DNA from: Archangium gephyra
Lineage (GTDB): Bacteria > Myxococcota > Myxococcia > Myxococcales > Myxococcaceae
Direction: 5' to 3'
Length of the DNA: 64,000 nt
Assembly: GCA_003243425.1 (NCBI GenBank)
Contig: QFQP01000037.1
Coordinates: 3,993 to 67,992 of the forward strand
Each line of letters starts with the position of its first letter. The stretch's first letter is position 1. A program made the position numbers and the translations under genes. This document shows, in pieces, positions 38,574 to 46,180 of this stretch. The notes beneath the pieces were generated by a model. The model made no database searches. It saw only the letters and a list, made by a program, of their open reading frames with translations, and had not been told where the DNA came from.

Positions 38574-39032
38574 GTGAAGCTCACCTTCCTCTCGATCGGC
38601 AAAGACCGGTCGGGCCTCTTCTCGCCGGGCGTCGACGAGTACGCGAAGCGGCTCACGCACACCCACAAGGTGCAGCTCGTCGAGCTCCCTGAGTCGCGGG
38701 CGTCGGGCGTCAAAGCCAAAGAAGAAGAGGGCGCGGCGCTGCTCAAGAAGCTCGGCCCGCGTGACGCGCTGGTCGCGCTCGATGAACACGGCAAGTCGCT
38801 CTCGAGCGTCGACTTCGCGAAGTGGCTCGGCCGTCAGCAGGACTCGGGTCGCGACGTCGCGTTCGTCATCGGTGGCGACGAAGGCCTCTCGGAGGAAGTG
38901 CGCGCGAAGGCGGCGTTGACGCTGTCGCTTTCTGCAATGACGTTGCCCCACCGGCTCGCGCGCCTGGTGTTGCTCGAACAGGTGTACCGCGCCTTCTCGA
39001 TCCTGCGCGGTGAGCCGTACCATAAGGTCTGA
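38574..39032 (+). CDS. rlmH: 23S rRNA (pseudouridine-1915 N3)-methyltransferase
   Basis: GTG 38574 gives 152 aa, the usual size. It is a SPOUT methyltransferase. Signatures are MKLTFLSIGKDRSG, VDEYAKRLTHTHKVQLVELPE, DALVALDEHGKSLSSVDFAKWL, and the knot motif FVIGGDEGLSEEVRAKA with SLSAMTLPHRLARLVLLEQVYRAFSILRGEPYHK. It modifies pseudouridine 1915 in helix 69 of 23S rRNA using SAM. The position directly after rsfS is conserved in many phyla and supports co-transcription. Confidence 0.97.
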   Translation: MKLTFLSIGKDRSGLFSPGVDEYAKRLTHTHKVQLVELPESRASGVKAKEEEGAALLKKLGPRDALVALDEHGKSLSSVDFAKWLGRQQDSGRDVAFVIGGDEGLSEEVRAKAALTLSLSAMTLPHRLARLVLLEQVYRAFSILRGEPYHKV

Positions 39033-39110
39033 TTCGTCATGGCGACGGGACGACGCACAACCCGATGGCCCACGTCGACACGAACGGCGTATCTTGCGCA
39101 CTCCCCGTCC

Positions 39111-40136
39111 ATGCCGCTTCACGTCGCCGTGCTTCAGGACCGATTTCGTGCCGCGGTGATGGGCTTCGCCATTGGCGACGCGCTCGGCTTTCCGCTGCGT
39201 GGTCTGCCGGCGCCGGCGCTGCGTGCGGGCATCGCCGCTGATGACTTCGCCGCGCGTCCTCGCGGTGGGTTTCCGCGCGGGCAGTTCAGCGACGACACGC
39301 AGATGATGATGGCGGTGGCCGACGCGGTGGTGCGCGAGAAGCGCATCGACGGGCGCACCGCGGCGCAGCACCTCTCGTGGCTGTGGCAGGAGGGCACCGT
39401 GCTGCAGCCGCCGCCCTCGGCGTCGCACGCGGCCGAGCGGTTGCTCGCGGGCACGCCGTGGATGAGCGCGGGCGCGCCGATGGGCGTGTGTGACCCGTCG
39501 TCGTTGTCGCGCGGCGTGGTGGTGGGGCTCTCGAGTGAGCCGATGCCGACGCGCCTGGCGCACGACGCCCAGGTATTGACGGTGATGACGCACAAAGACC
39601 CGCTCTGCGCTGCGGCCGTCGCTGCGTTCGCGCGCGCGGTGCAGCTGGGGCTTTCGGGCGAAGGGATGTCGGTCGACGAGTTCTGCGAGCAGCTGTCCGA
39701 AGCGGCCCGCCCGCACAGCACAGCGCTCGCTGACGAGCTCTTCTATCTGCCGCGCGCCCTCGCGTGGGACGCGGAGCGCGCGTTGGTGGCGCTTCGTCGC
39801 GTCGGCGTTCCGCCCACGCACTACGACTTCGAGATGGGCGTACCCGCGCACGTGACGCCGGTGCTGCTCACGGGCCTGTTCTGTTTCCTGAAGTGCCCGA
39901 CCGATTTCCGCGCGGCGCTGCAGCTGGTGCTCAAGAGCGGCGGTGAAGTCGACGTGACGGCCGGCGTGACCGCCGCCGTCGCCGGTGCGCACCTCGGTCT
40001 CGATGCCATTCCGCCGCGGCTGCGCAAGAACGTGATGTACGGCGACGCGCTGCTCGAGGTGGCCGACCGCCTGTTCGACGTGAAGTTGTCGCGCGTACCG
40101 GTGGTGACCACCGCGTTTGCCACGGTGAAGCGGTGA
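39111..40136 (+). CDS. ADP-ribosylglycohydrolase family protein (DraG-like)
   Basis: ATG 39111 (MPLHVAVLQDRFRAAVMG) gives 341 aa. The family fold is all-helical with a dinuclear metal site. Motifs are FRAAVMGFAIGDALGFPLRG, GQFSDDTQMMMAVADAV (metal-binding S/TDDT), LSRGVVVGLSS and GGEVDVTAGVTAAVAGAHLGLDAIPPRLR, equivalent to the GDxDTxAAxxGxxxGA motif. The canonical GDTDT is changed to EVDVT, which may weaken one metal ligand. It should remove ADP-ribose from proteins or small molecules. Its stop overlaps the carotenoid oxygenase start (GTGA). Confidence 0.88.
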   Translation: MPLHVAVLQDRFRAAVMGFAIGDALGFPLRGLPAPALRAGIAADDFAARPRGGFPRGQFSDDTQMMMAVADAVVREKRIDGRTAAQHLSWLWQEGTVLQPPPSASHAAERLLAGTPWMSAGAPMGVCDPSSLSRGVVVGLSSEPMPTRLAHDAQVLTVMTHKDPLCAAAVAAFARAVQLGLSGEGMSVDEFCEQLSEAARPHSTALADELFYLPRALAWDAERALVALRRVGVPPTHYDFEMGVPAHVTPVLLTGLFCFLKCPTDFRAALQLVLKSGGEVDVTAGVTAAVAGAHLGLDAIPPRLRKNVMYGDALLEVADRLFDVKLSRVPVVTTAFATVKR

Positions 40137-41524
40137 GCGCCGAGCTGCCCGTCCCCTTCGTGTGGACGCGCGGCGCCGGTGCGTCGGAGGTCACGCTCAG
40201 TGGTTCGGTGCCGGCGTGGCTGCGCGGTGACCTCGTTCGCACCGCGCCCGCAGTCTTCCGCGAGGGGACCTGGCACGCAGACCACTGGTTCGACGGGCTG
40301 TGTCTGCTCTACGGCTTCGCGGTGGGGGAGCAGGGCGTCACGTTCCGGCAGCAGTTGCTGCAGTCGGGCGCCCTGGCTGAAGCGCAGGCGGGGCGCATGC
40401 ACTCCGCGATGTTCGCCACGCGCATGGAGCGCCCGTGGTGGAAGCGGTTGATTCAGCCCATCGGGCGCGGCACCGACAACGCCAACGTGAACGTGATTCC
40501 GTGGCGCGGTGGTTGGTTGGCGATGACCGAAGCGCCGAAGCAGCACCTGATTGATCCGGTGACGCTGGCGACGCGCGGCGTGGCCACGCACGGCAAGTCG
40601 CCCAACTTCGACGTGCTCACCGCGCACCCACAGGCCGACTTCGAGCGTCGCGCGATGGTGAACGTCGGCGCGGTGTTCAGCCGCAAGTCGAGCCTCGTGG
40701 TGTTTCGTGAAACCGAAGACGGTACGCGCGTCGAAGAAGGCCGGCTCACGCTCGACAAGGCGCCGTACACGCACCACTTCGGGCTCTCGCCGCGCTTCGT
40801 GACGCTCATCGAGCACCCGCTGCACATCAACCCGCTCAAGTTCCTGTTCAGCGAAAACTCGGTGGCCGACTGCATGGCGTGGCGGCCGGAGCTGGGCACG
40901 AAGCTGTGGGTGATGAACCGCCGCGATGGTTCGTCGCGCGCGTGGGAAGCACCGGCGATGTTCGTGTTTCACGTCGTCAATCAGCACGAGGTCGGTGATT
41001 CGCTGGTGCTCGACGTCATCGAGTATCCGAACGCAGACATCGTGAGCGCGTTGGCGACGGCGAAGCTCGCGGTCGATCAACCCGAGCTGGGCGCGCAGCT
41101 GGTTCGGTACCGCCTCGAGCCTGGCGAGAAGACCGCGCGGCGTGAGGTGCTGGGGTCGACGCGCTTCGAGCTGCCGACCATCAACTACCGCGCCCGCCAT
41201 GGGCAGCCGTACCGGTTCACGTGGGGCGTGTCGGCGCCACGGGGCGGTGCGGCGCGGCTGTCGACGCTGGTGAAGGTCGATACGCATTCGGGTGACGCGG
41301 TGAAGTTCACGGACCCCGAGTGGTTGAACGGAGAAGCGGTGTTCGTCGCGCGGCCCGGCGCCAGTGAAGAAGATGACGGCGTGGTGTTGACCGTCGGCGT
41401 GCATCGCGACGGCGGGAAGACGTCGCTGTCGATTCTCGACGCGAAGACGCTGGAGCGCCTGGCGCGGGCCGAGATTCAGGTCAGCTTGCCGCTCGGGTTC
41501 CACGGGAACTGGGCGAATCACTGA
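40133..41524 (+). CDS. Carotenoid oxygenase (RPE65/CCD family)
   Basis: GTG 40133 overlaps the previous stop; 463 aa. The beta-propeller non-haem iron enzyme family is shown by GDLVRTAPAVFREGTWHADHWFDGLCLLYGF, NVNVIPWRGGWLAMTEAPKQHLIDPVTL, the iron-ligand His in YTHHFGLSPRFVTLIEHPLHINPLKFLF, VFHVVNQHE, and the final FHGNWANH. These place the four expected His ligands. It cleaves double bonds in carotenoids, apocarotenoids or stilbenoids; the substrate is not predictable here. No carotenoid biosynthesis genes are in the window. It converges on the GmrSD-like gene with adjoining stops. Confidence 0.9.
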   Translation: MSAELPVPFVWTRGAGASEVTLSGSVPAWLRGDLVRTAPAVFREGTWHADHWFDGLCLLYGFAVGEQGVTFRQQLLQSGALAEAQAGRMHSAMFATRMERPWWKRLIQPIGRGTDNANVNVIPWRGGWLAMTEAPKQHLIDPVTLATRGVATHGKSPNFDVLTAHPQADFERRAMVNVGAVFSRKSSLVVFRETEDGTRVEEGRLTLDKAPYTHHFGLSPRFVTLIEHPLHINPLKFLFSENSVADCMAWRPELGTKLWVMNRRDGSSRAWEAPAMFVFHVVNQHEVGDSLVLDVIEYPNADIVSALATAKLAVDQPELGAQLVRYRLEPGEKTARREVLGSTRFELPTINYRARHGQPYRFTWGVSAPRGGAARLSTLVKVDTHSGDAVKFTDPEWLNGEAVFVARPGASEEDDGVVLTVGVHRDGGKTSLSILDAKTLERLARAEIQVSLPLGFHGNWANH

Positions 41525-43231
41525 TCAGCTGAGCTGGTCAATGCGCCACACAGCACCTGCGAGGTGCGCGAGCTTGTTCTGGCGAGCCATCAGGCGAGCT
41601 GGAGTCCACTCGGCATTCTCTTTCGCGAGTTCGTGCGTCAGCTTGTACTCGGATGCTTCGAGAACTGGCCTCTTGGTCGCCCAGTCTGCGTTTCCGAGCG
41701 CATTGTTGGTTCCGCGACGCAGCAGCGCCATGTTTCCGAGGTAGCCACTCATTGCCTCGATGTCCTGATCGCGGAATGCGTCCCAGTTCTGACCCGGAGA
41801 GAGCGGCAAGACATGCTCGAGCGAAATGGCATCGTTGTCGGGGTCGACCGACGCTCCGCCGGACTGGCGTTCAAGCTCGGCGAGGACATAGCGGGCGAGT
41901 CTGGTCTTTCCCTTCGTGAACACCTTCTCGACGAAGCTCGCCTTGAACTTTTCGTCAGACGGATACACGCGTGCGAGCGCGCCGATCAGCTCGCCGTCTG
42001 TCGTGAGCGTTCCGTCCGCCAGGCCGCGCGCTGCGGTGGCGAAAACCGGTTCCTGCTCCCCGGGAGATAACCCGCCCACCACGTTGTATCGAAACGATAT
42101 GACGACGCAGGCACGCAGCACCTTTTCGAAGCCGTCCGACGTCAGCTTTCTGCGCGCGGCGAGAAGCAGAGGAAACGGCTGCTTCACTCCGAAGAGACGC
42201 AGCGTCTGAGCATGGTGTTTCGCTCGGGGTGGCAGAGTCGATACTTCCGGTTCCTGGAGGGCGACGTACGTGTCGAGGTCTTCGTCGAGCTGACGAAGCA
42301 GTTCGAAGACCTGGCTGCGGTCGGTCACTTCGCGGCGCACCGCTTTGAAGAGGTCGGCGTGTCGCACGAAGCGTCCGGTGCTCAGCCAGTACGCACGCAA
42401 GAACTCTGGAAAGCCCTCACTCCCGAGCCGCGCAAGCAACGACTCCCAGCGGGACTCAAGCACCGGCATGTCTTCGTCACGCATCGTCGACTGCCGGTGC
42501 AGCACCGAGAACAAAGAGTTCTTCAGCAGATCGGTCGATGACAGCTTCACGCCGCGCGCGTTCAGCGTCTCGAAGACGCGATAGGCGTTCAGTTCGTCGG
42601 TCACGTTGATGACCGTGAAGAAGAGCTTGTCACTCATCTCACTCACGAACTGTGCGATGGCCCGACCACGATCGCCCTGCTGACCATCGAGCCATGTTTC
42701 GAGGTGCTTCTCGAACCACTCGAAGCTCTTCCGGAGCGAATGTTCCGAGAAGCGCAGTCGGCGTTGCGGCAGCGGCTGCAACGGCACGAGGTACTGCTGG
42801 AAGTAGTCGTTGTTGTTTCGGTTCAGGGTCAGCTTGGAATGCGTGGTGAGGCTGACTGGATCCAGCGAGCCTACGTAGGTGCGGCGGAGTTCTTCGAGAC
42901 GCGCCTTGTTCTCATCGACGTTCTCACCAGCGTCGATCAGCCGTTGAAGGTGTTTGAGCGCTGCCAGCGTGAGCAACGTGAGCGTCGTGAGTCGTTGCTG
43001 CCCGTCGATGACCTCGAACGACTTGTCATCATCCGATTGGAGTACGAGGTAGCCCATGTAGTGAGCGGGCTCGTCGTTCCTCAGCGTGCTCAGGAGGTCT
43101 GCCCAGAGATCTTCCCACTCCTCCTCCCCCCAACTGTAGTCGCGTTGGAACTTGGGGATCCGATACGTCAAGCCGTTGCCGATGAGCTTCCGGTAAGTGT
43201 TGTTCTCGGTCTTGAAGTTGGTGCTGGTCAC
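41525..43231 (-). CDS. DUF262-DUF1524 protein, stand-alone GmrSD-like (type IV restriction) candidate
   Basis: ATG 43231 (MTSTNFKTENNTYRKLIG) gives 568 aa. The N-terminal DUF262 (GmrS-like, NTPase) has YRIPKFQRDYSWGEEEWEDLWADL and the diagnostic VIDGQQRLTTL near residue 75. The middle is helical. The C-terminal DUF1524 (GmrD-like HNH) has ISLEHVLPLSPGQNWDAF, GYLGNMALLRRGTNNALGNADWATKR and ARLMARQNKLAHLA. Fused GmrSD proteins cleave glucosyl-hydroxymethylcytosine DNA, and DUF262/DUF1524 proteins recur in anti-phage loci. Codon use looks less GC-biased than in the neighbours, suggesting transfer. No modification enzyme is adjacent. Confidence 0.88.
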   Translation of the reverse strand: MTSTNFKTENNTYRKLIGNGLTYRIPKFQRDYSWGEEEWEDLWADLLSTLRNDEPAHYMGYLVLQSDDDKSFEVIDGQQRLTTLTLLTLAALKHLQRLIDAGENVDENKARLEELRRTYVGSLDPVSLTTHSKLTLNRNNNDYFQQYLVPLQPLPQRRLRFSEHSLRKSFEWFEKHLETWLDGQQGDRGRAIAQFVSEMSDKLFFTVINVTDELNAYRVFETLNARGVKLSSTDLLKNSLFSVLHRQSTMRDEDMPVLESRWESLLARLGSEGFPEFLRAYWLSTGRFVRHADLFKAVRREVTDRSQVFELLRQLDEDLDTYVALQEPEVSTLPPRAKHHAQTLRLFGVKQPFPLLLAARRKLTSDGFEKVLRACVVISFRYNVVGGLSPGEQEPVFATAARGLADGTLTTDGELIGALARVYPSDEKFKASFVEKVFTKGKTRLARYVLAELERQSGGASVDPDNDAISLEHVLPLSPGQNWDAFRDQDIEAMSGYLGNMALLRRGTNNALGNADWATKRPVLEASEYKLTHELAKENAEWTPARLMARQNKLAHLAGAVWRIDQLS

Positions 43232-43289
43232 CGCCCGTTCATAGCACCGGGCGTCGCGTCTCTATCGTCTGCGGCAATGCGCCATTCGC

Positions 43290-44189
43290 TCAGGCGCTCT
43301 GGAGCAGCAGCGTCTCGCCGAACTCGCCGCGCTTTCCACTCAGCGACAGCGTGCCCTTCGTCACTTCACGCTCGAAGTGCACCCCGAACTCCCCGAGCGG
43401 CCCCGTCGCGTAGATGCGAATGTCCTTGTGCTTCGCCAACCCACCGAGCCGCTCGGCCACCGACTGGGCGAGCGCGCCCCGAAACGGGAAGTACAGGTAG
43501 AAGATCGACCCCTCCGACAAGTCGGCCTCGCGCACGTCGACGCAGTCGAAGCGACAATTGAGCAGCGACAACGACTTCGCCGAAACCCGCGACGCGTCGA
43601 CGTACGGCGCGCAGATCTCCACGCCCACCACGCGCGCGTCGCAGCTCGTCGACACCGTCAACGCCATCTTCCCGCTGCCCGAGCCCAGGTCGAACACCAC
43701 GTCGTCGCCGCTCGGCTCCATCGTCGACAGAAAGTCGGCGGCCTTGCGCGCGCGCGTCGCCATGTTCGGCGAACCCAGCAACGGCAGCTCGGCGCTTTGC
43801 TCGGCGCGCGGGCTGTCGAAGAGCCCGTCGAGGTAGTCGTCGGCCGGCGTGCCCGCATCTTGCTCGTTGGTCGCAAAGCCCAGCGCTTCCCACCCGCTGC
43901 GGAAGTCGACCTTGTTCAACGAGCCGCTGCTGATGCTCCGCGCCACGCGGGCGTTGCTCGAGCGCAGCGCGCTGCGCACTTCGATTTCACGCAGCTGGAA
44001 CGCCGCCCACAATGCCGCGAGCGCCGGCGCGCGCGCCAGGTCGACGAGCAACAACTTCGGTTCGACGTTCTCGCGCACGAAATGCAGGCTCTCGTTCAGA
44101 CGCCACAGCGCGCCCAGTTCGAGCCCGTCGAGTCGCTTCGGTTCGAGGAGTTGAGCTGCCCGCTGCGCCCACCAGGGTCCAACGGTCAT
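43290..44189 (-). CDS. SAM-dependent methyltransferase-like protein
   Basis: ATG 44189 (MTVGPWWAQRAAQLLEPK) gives 299 aa. The Rossmann-type SAM site is DDVVFDLGSGSGKMALTVSTSC (motif I), then VVGVEICAPYVDASRVSA (acidic end of beta 2) and CRFDCVDVREADLSEGSIFYLYFPFRG (motif IV region). The N-terminal ~130 residues are helical without a recognised domain. Similar architecture occurs in DOT1-like or rRNA/small-molecule methyltransferases; the target is unknown. It diverges from the hxlR-fabF operon, ~150 bases apart. Confidence 0.75.
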   Translation of the reverse strand: MTVGPWWAQRAAQLLEPKRLDGLELGALWRLNESLHFVRENVEPKLLLVDLARAPALAALWAAFQLREIEVRSALRSSNARVARSISSGSLNKVDFRSGWEALGFATNEQDAGTPADDYLDGLFDSPRAEQSAELPLLGSPNMATRARKAADFLSTMEPSGDDVVFDLGSGSGKMALTVSTSCDARVVGVEICAPYVDASRVSAKSLSLLNCRFDCVDVREADLSEGSIFYLYFPFRGALAQSVAERLGGLAKHKDIRIYATGPLGEFGVHFEREVTKGTLSLSGKRGEFGETLLLQSA

Positions 44190-44296
44190 GCGCGCGATGG
44201 TACACGCAAACGGTGCTCATCACGCCGCTGCGGTCTGCAATTCGCACTGCGTAGTCGCGGTGGCACCTGAACCATTCGCTGACGAACGTGACGAAA

Positions 44297-44321
44297 GGTC
44301 GCTTGCATCATGCAAGTGACC
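44297..44321. promoter_or_regulatory. 25-bp operator-like palindrome before the HxlR gene
   Basis: Outer arms GGTC/GACC and inner arms CTTGCA/TGCAAG surround TCA, with a single mismatched pair. The site lies 21-45 bases upstream of the regulator start and within the divergent region, as expected for HxlR-type autoregulation. Confidence 0.75.
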
Positions 44322-44341
44322 CCCGTATTCGTCGCGCGCGC

Positions 44342-44851
44342 ATGGAACGCATCTCTCTCGCTCGCCGGCCGTGCCCGATTGCACGAGCGGCTGATCAGCT
44401 CGGCGACACCTGGCGGCTGGTGATTCTGCGAGACGTGTTCCTCGGCGTGCGGCGCTTCGGCGAGCTGCAGGAGAGCCTCGGCATCGCGCCCAACATGTTG
44501 AAGCGGCGCCTCGACGAGCTGGTGCGCGACGAGATGCTGGAAGCGCACGTGTATTCGAAGAAGCCGCTGCGTCACGAGTACGTGTTGACGCCCAAGGGCA
44601 TCGACGTGCTGCCGGTGCTGCTGTCGCTGGCCGCATTCGGCAACCGCTGGCTGTCACCGAAGGGTGCGCCGCTGGTGCCGGTGTCGATGCGCACCGGGAA
44701 GGAAGTCGAGCCGCTGCTGGTCGATGCGAAGACCGGCGCGCCGCTCAGAGTGGAAGAAGTGGGACTCACTGCGGGCCCCGGCGCTCCCATGGCCGTGCGG
44801 CGTGCGCTAACCGGCAACCCGAGAGCATTTTCATCAAGGAGAGAGTCATGA
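44342..44851 (+). CDS. HxlR-family transcriptional regulator with C-terminal extension
   Basis: ATG 44342 (MERISLARRPCPIARAAD) gives 169 aa. The winged-helix HxlR domain is CPIARAADQLGDTWRLVILRDVFLGVRRFGELQESLGIAPNMLKRRLDELVRDEMLEAHVY, then HEYVLTPKGIDVLPVLLSL. The early Cys is the redox/aldehyde-sensing position known in HxlR members. A ~60-residue tail (PLLVDAKTGAPLRVEEVGLTAGPGAP) extends past the usual length. Its stop overlaps fabF (ATGA). The palindrome just upstream is the likely autoregulatory operator. Confidence 0.92.
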   Translation: MERISLARRPCPIARAADQLGDTWRLVILRDVFLGVRRFGELQESLGIAPNMLKRRLDELVRDEMLEAHVYSKKPLRHEYVLTPKGIDVLPVLLSLAAFGNRWLSPKGAPLVPVSMRTGKEVEPLLVDAKTGAPLRVEEVGLTAGPGAPMAVRRALTGNPRAFSSRRES

Positions 44852-46101
44852 AGCGCGTCGTCATCACCGGCATCGGTCTGGTCACGCCCCTGGGTTCGGG
44901 CGCTGAGTTCGTGTGGAAGCAGCTGCTCGCGGGCAAGAGCGGCATTCGCCCCATCACGGGCTTCGACACCAGCGACCTCGGCACGAAGATCGCGGGCCAG
45001 GTTCCGCACGGCAAAGGCGAAGGCGAGCTCGACCTCGAGGCGCTGTTCGACGTTCAGGAGCGCCGCCGCCTCGAGCCGTTCCTCCACTACGCCATCGCCG
45101 CCGCCACCGAGGCCGTGAAGGACGCGGGCTGGGAAAAGCCGAGCGACGAAGCGTGTGACCGCACCGGCGTGCTCATCGGCTCGGGGGTCGGTGGGCTCGA
45201 GCGCATCGCCGAGGCGTCGTTGACGCTGCACGAGAAGGGGCCGCGCCGCATCTCGCCCTTCTTCATTCCCATGGCGCTCATCAACGAGTCTGCCGGGCTG
45301 GTGTCGATGAAGTACGGCTTCCGCGGCCCGTGCCACTCGGTGGTGACCGCGTGCGCGACGGGCGCGAACGCGATCGGTGATGCGACCCGCCTGATTCAGT
45401 ACGGCGACGCCGACGTGATGGTGGCTGGCGGCACCGAGAAGGCCACGGGCCGGCTGTGCATCGCGGGCTTCGCGGCCATGCGTGCGTTGTCGACCGAATA
45501 CAACGAGCGCCCCACCGAGGCCTCGCGCCCGTGGGACAAGGCGCGTGACGGCTTCGTGCTCGGTGAAGGCGCCGGCGTGGTGGTGCTCGAAGAGCGTGAG
45601 CACGCGCTCAAGCGCGGCGCGAAGATCTACGCCGAGGTCACCGGCTACGGCATCACCGGCGACGCGTACCACTTGAGCGCGCCGGAGCCCGAGGGCAAGG
45701 GTGCGTTGCGCGCGATGCGCATGGCGCTGGGTCACGCCAGGCTCGACGCCTCGCAGCTCGACTACGTCAACGCCCACGCCACCTCGACGCCGGTCGGAGA
45801 CCCCGTCGAGCTCAAGGCGTTGCGTACGTTGTTCGGCTCGAGCCCGCGCAGCGCGTCGATTTCGTCGACCAAGTCGGCCACCGGTCACCTGCTCGGCGCC
45901 GCCGGCGCGGCCGAAGCCATCTTCACGGCGCTGGCCTTGAGAGATCAGGTCGCCCCCGCGACGTTGAACCTCCACGACCCGGAAGACGTGGAGCTCGACC
46001 TCGTGCCGCTCACCGCGAAGAAGCGTGAAATCAAGCACGCGCTGTCGAACTCGTTCGGCTTCGGCGGCACGAACGCGGCGCTGGTGCTGAGCCGCGCGTA
46101 A
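44848..46101 (+). CDS. fabF: 3-oxoacyl-[acyl-carrier-protein] synthase II (FabF-like)
   Basis: ATG 44848, with AAGGAG upstream, overlaps the hxlR stop; 417 aa, full length. It condenses acyl-ACP with malonyl-ACP. The triad is intact: nucleophile Cys in VVTACATGANAIGDA, His in NAHATSTPVGD, His in STKSATGHLLGAAGAAE. The gate and end are typical: NSFGFGGTNAALVL. No acpP or fabG gene is adjacent. Coupling to a single-gene regulator instead of a fab cluster suggests a regulated secondary FabF, for example for membrane adaptation. Confidence 0.93.
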   Translation: MKRVVITGIGLVTPLGSGAEFVWKQLLAGKSGIRPITGFDTSDLGTKIAGQVPHGKGEGELDLEALFDVQERRRLEPFLHYAIAAATEAVKDAGWEKPSDEACDRTGVLIGSGVGGLERIAEASLTLHEKGPRRISPFFIPMALINESAGLVSMKYGFRGPCHSVVTACATGANAIGDATRLIQYGDADVMVAGGTEKATGRLCIAGFAAMRALSTEYNERPTEASRPWDKARDGFVLGEGAGVVVLEEREHALKRGAKIYAEVTGYGITGDAYHLSAPEPEGKGALRAMRMALGHARLDASQLDYVNAHATSTPVGDPVELKALRTLFGSSPRSASISSTKSATGHLLGAAGAAEAIFTALALRDQVAPATLNLHDPEDVELDLVPLTAKKREIKHALSNSFGFGGTNAALVLSRA

Positions 46102-46180
46102 TTCTGCCCCCGCCGCTTCATCTGAAAGCAATGTGTGTCGATTGCGCATCGACCACGTGCACGGCTACGAGCCCGCCTCC

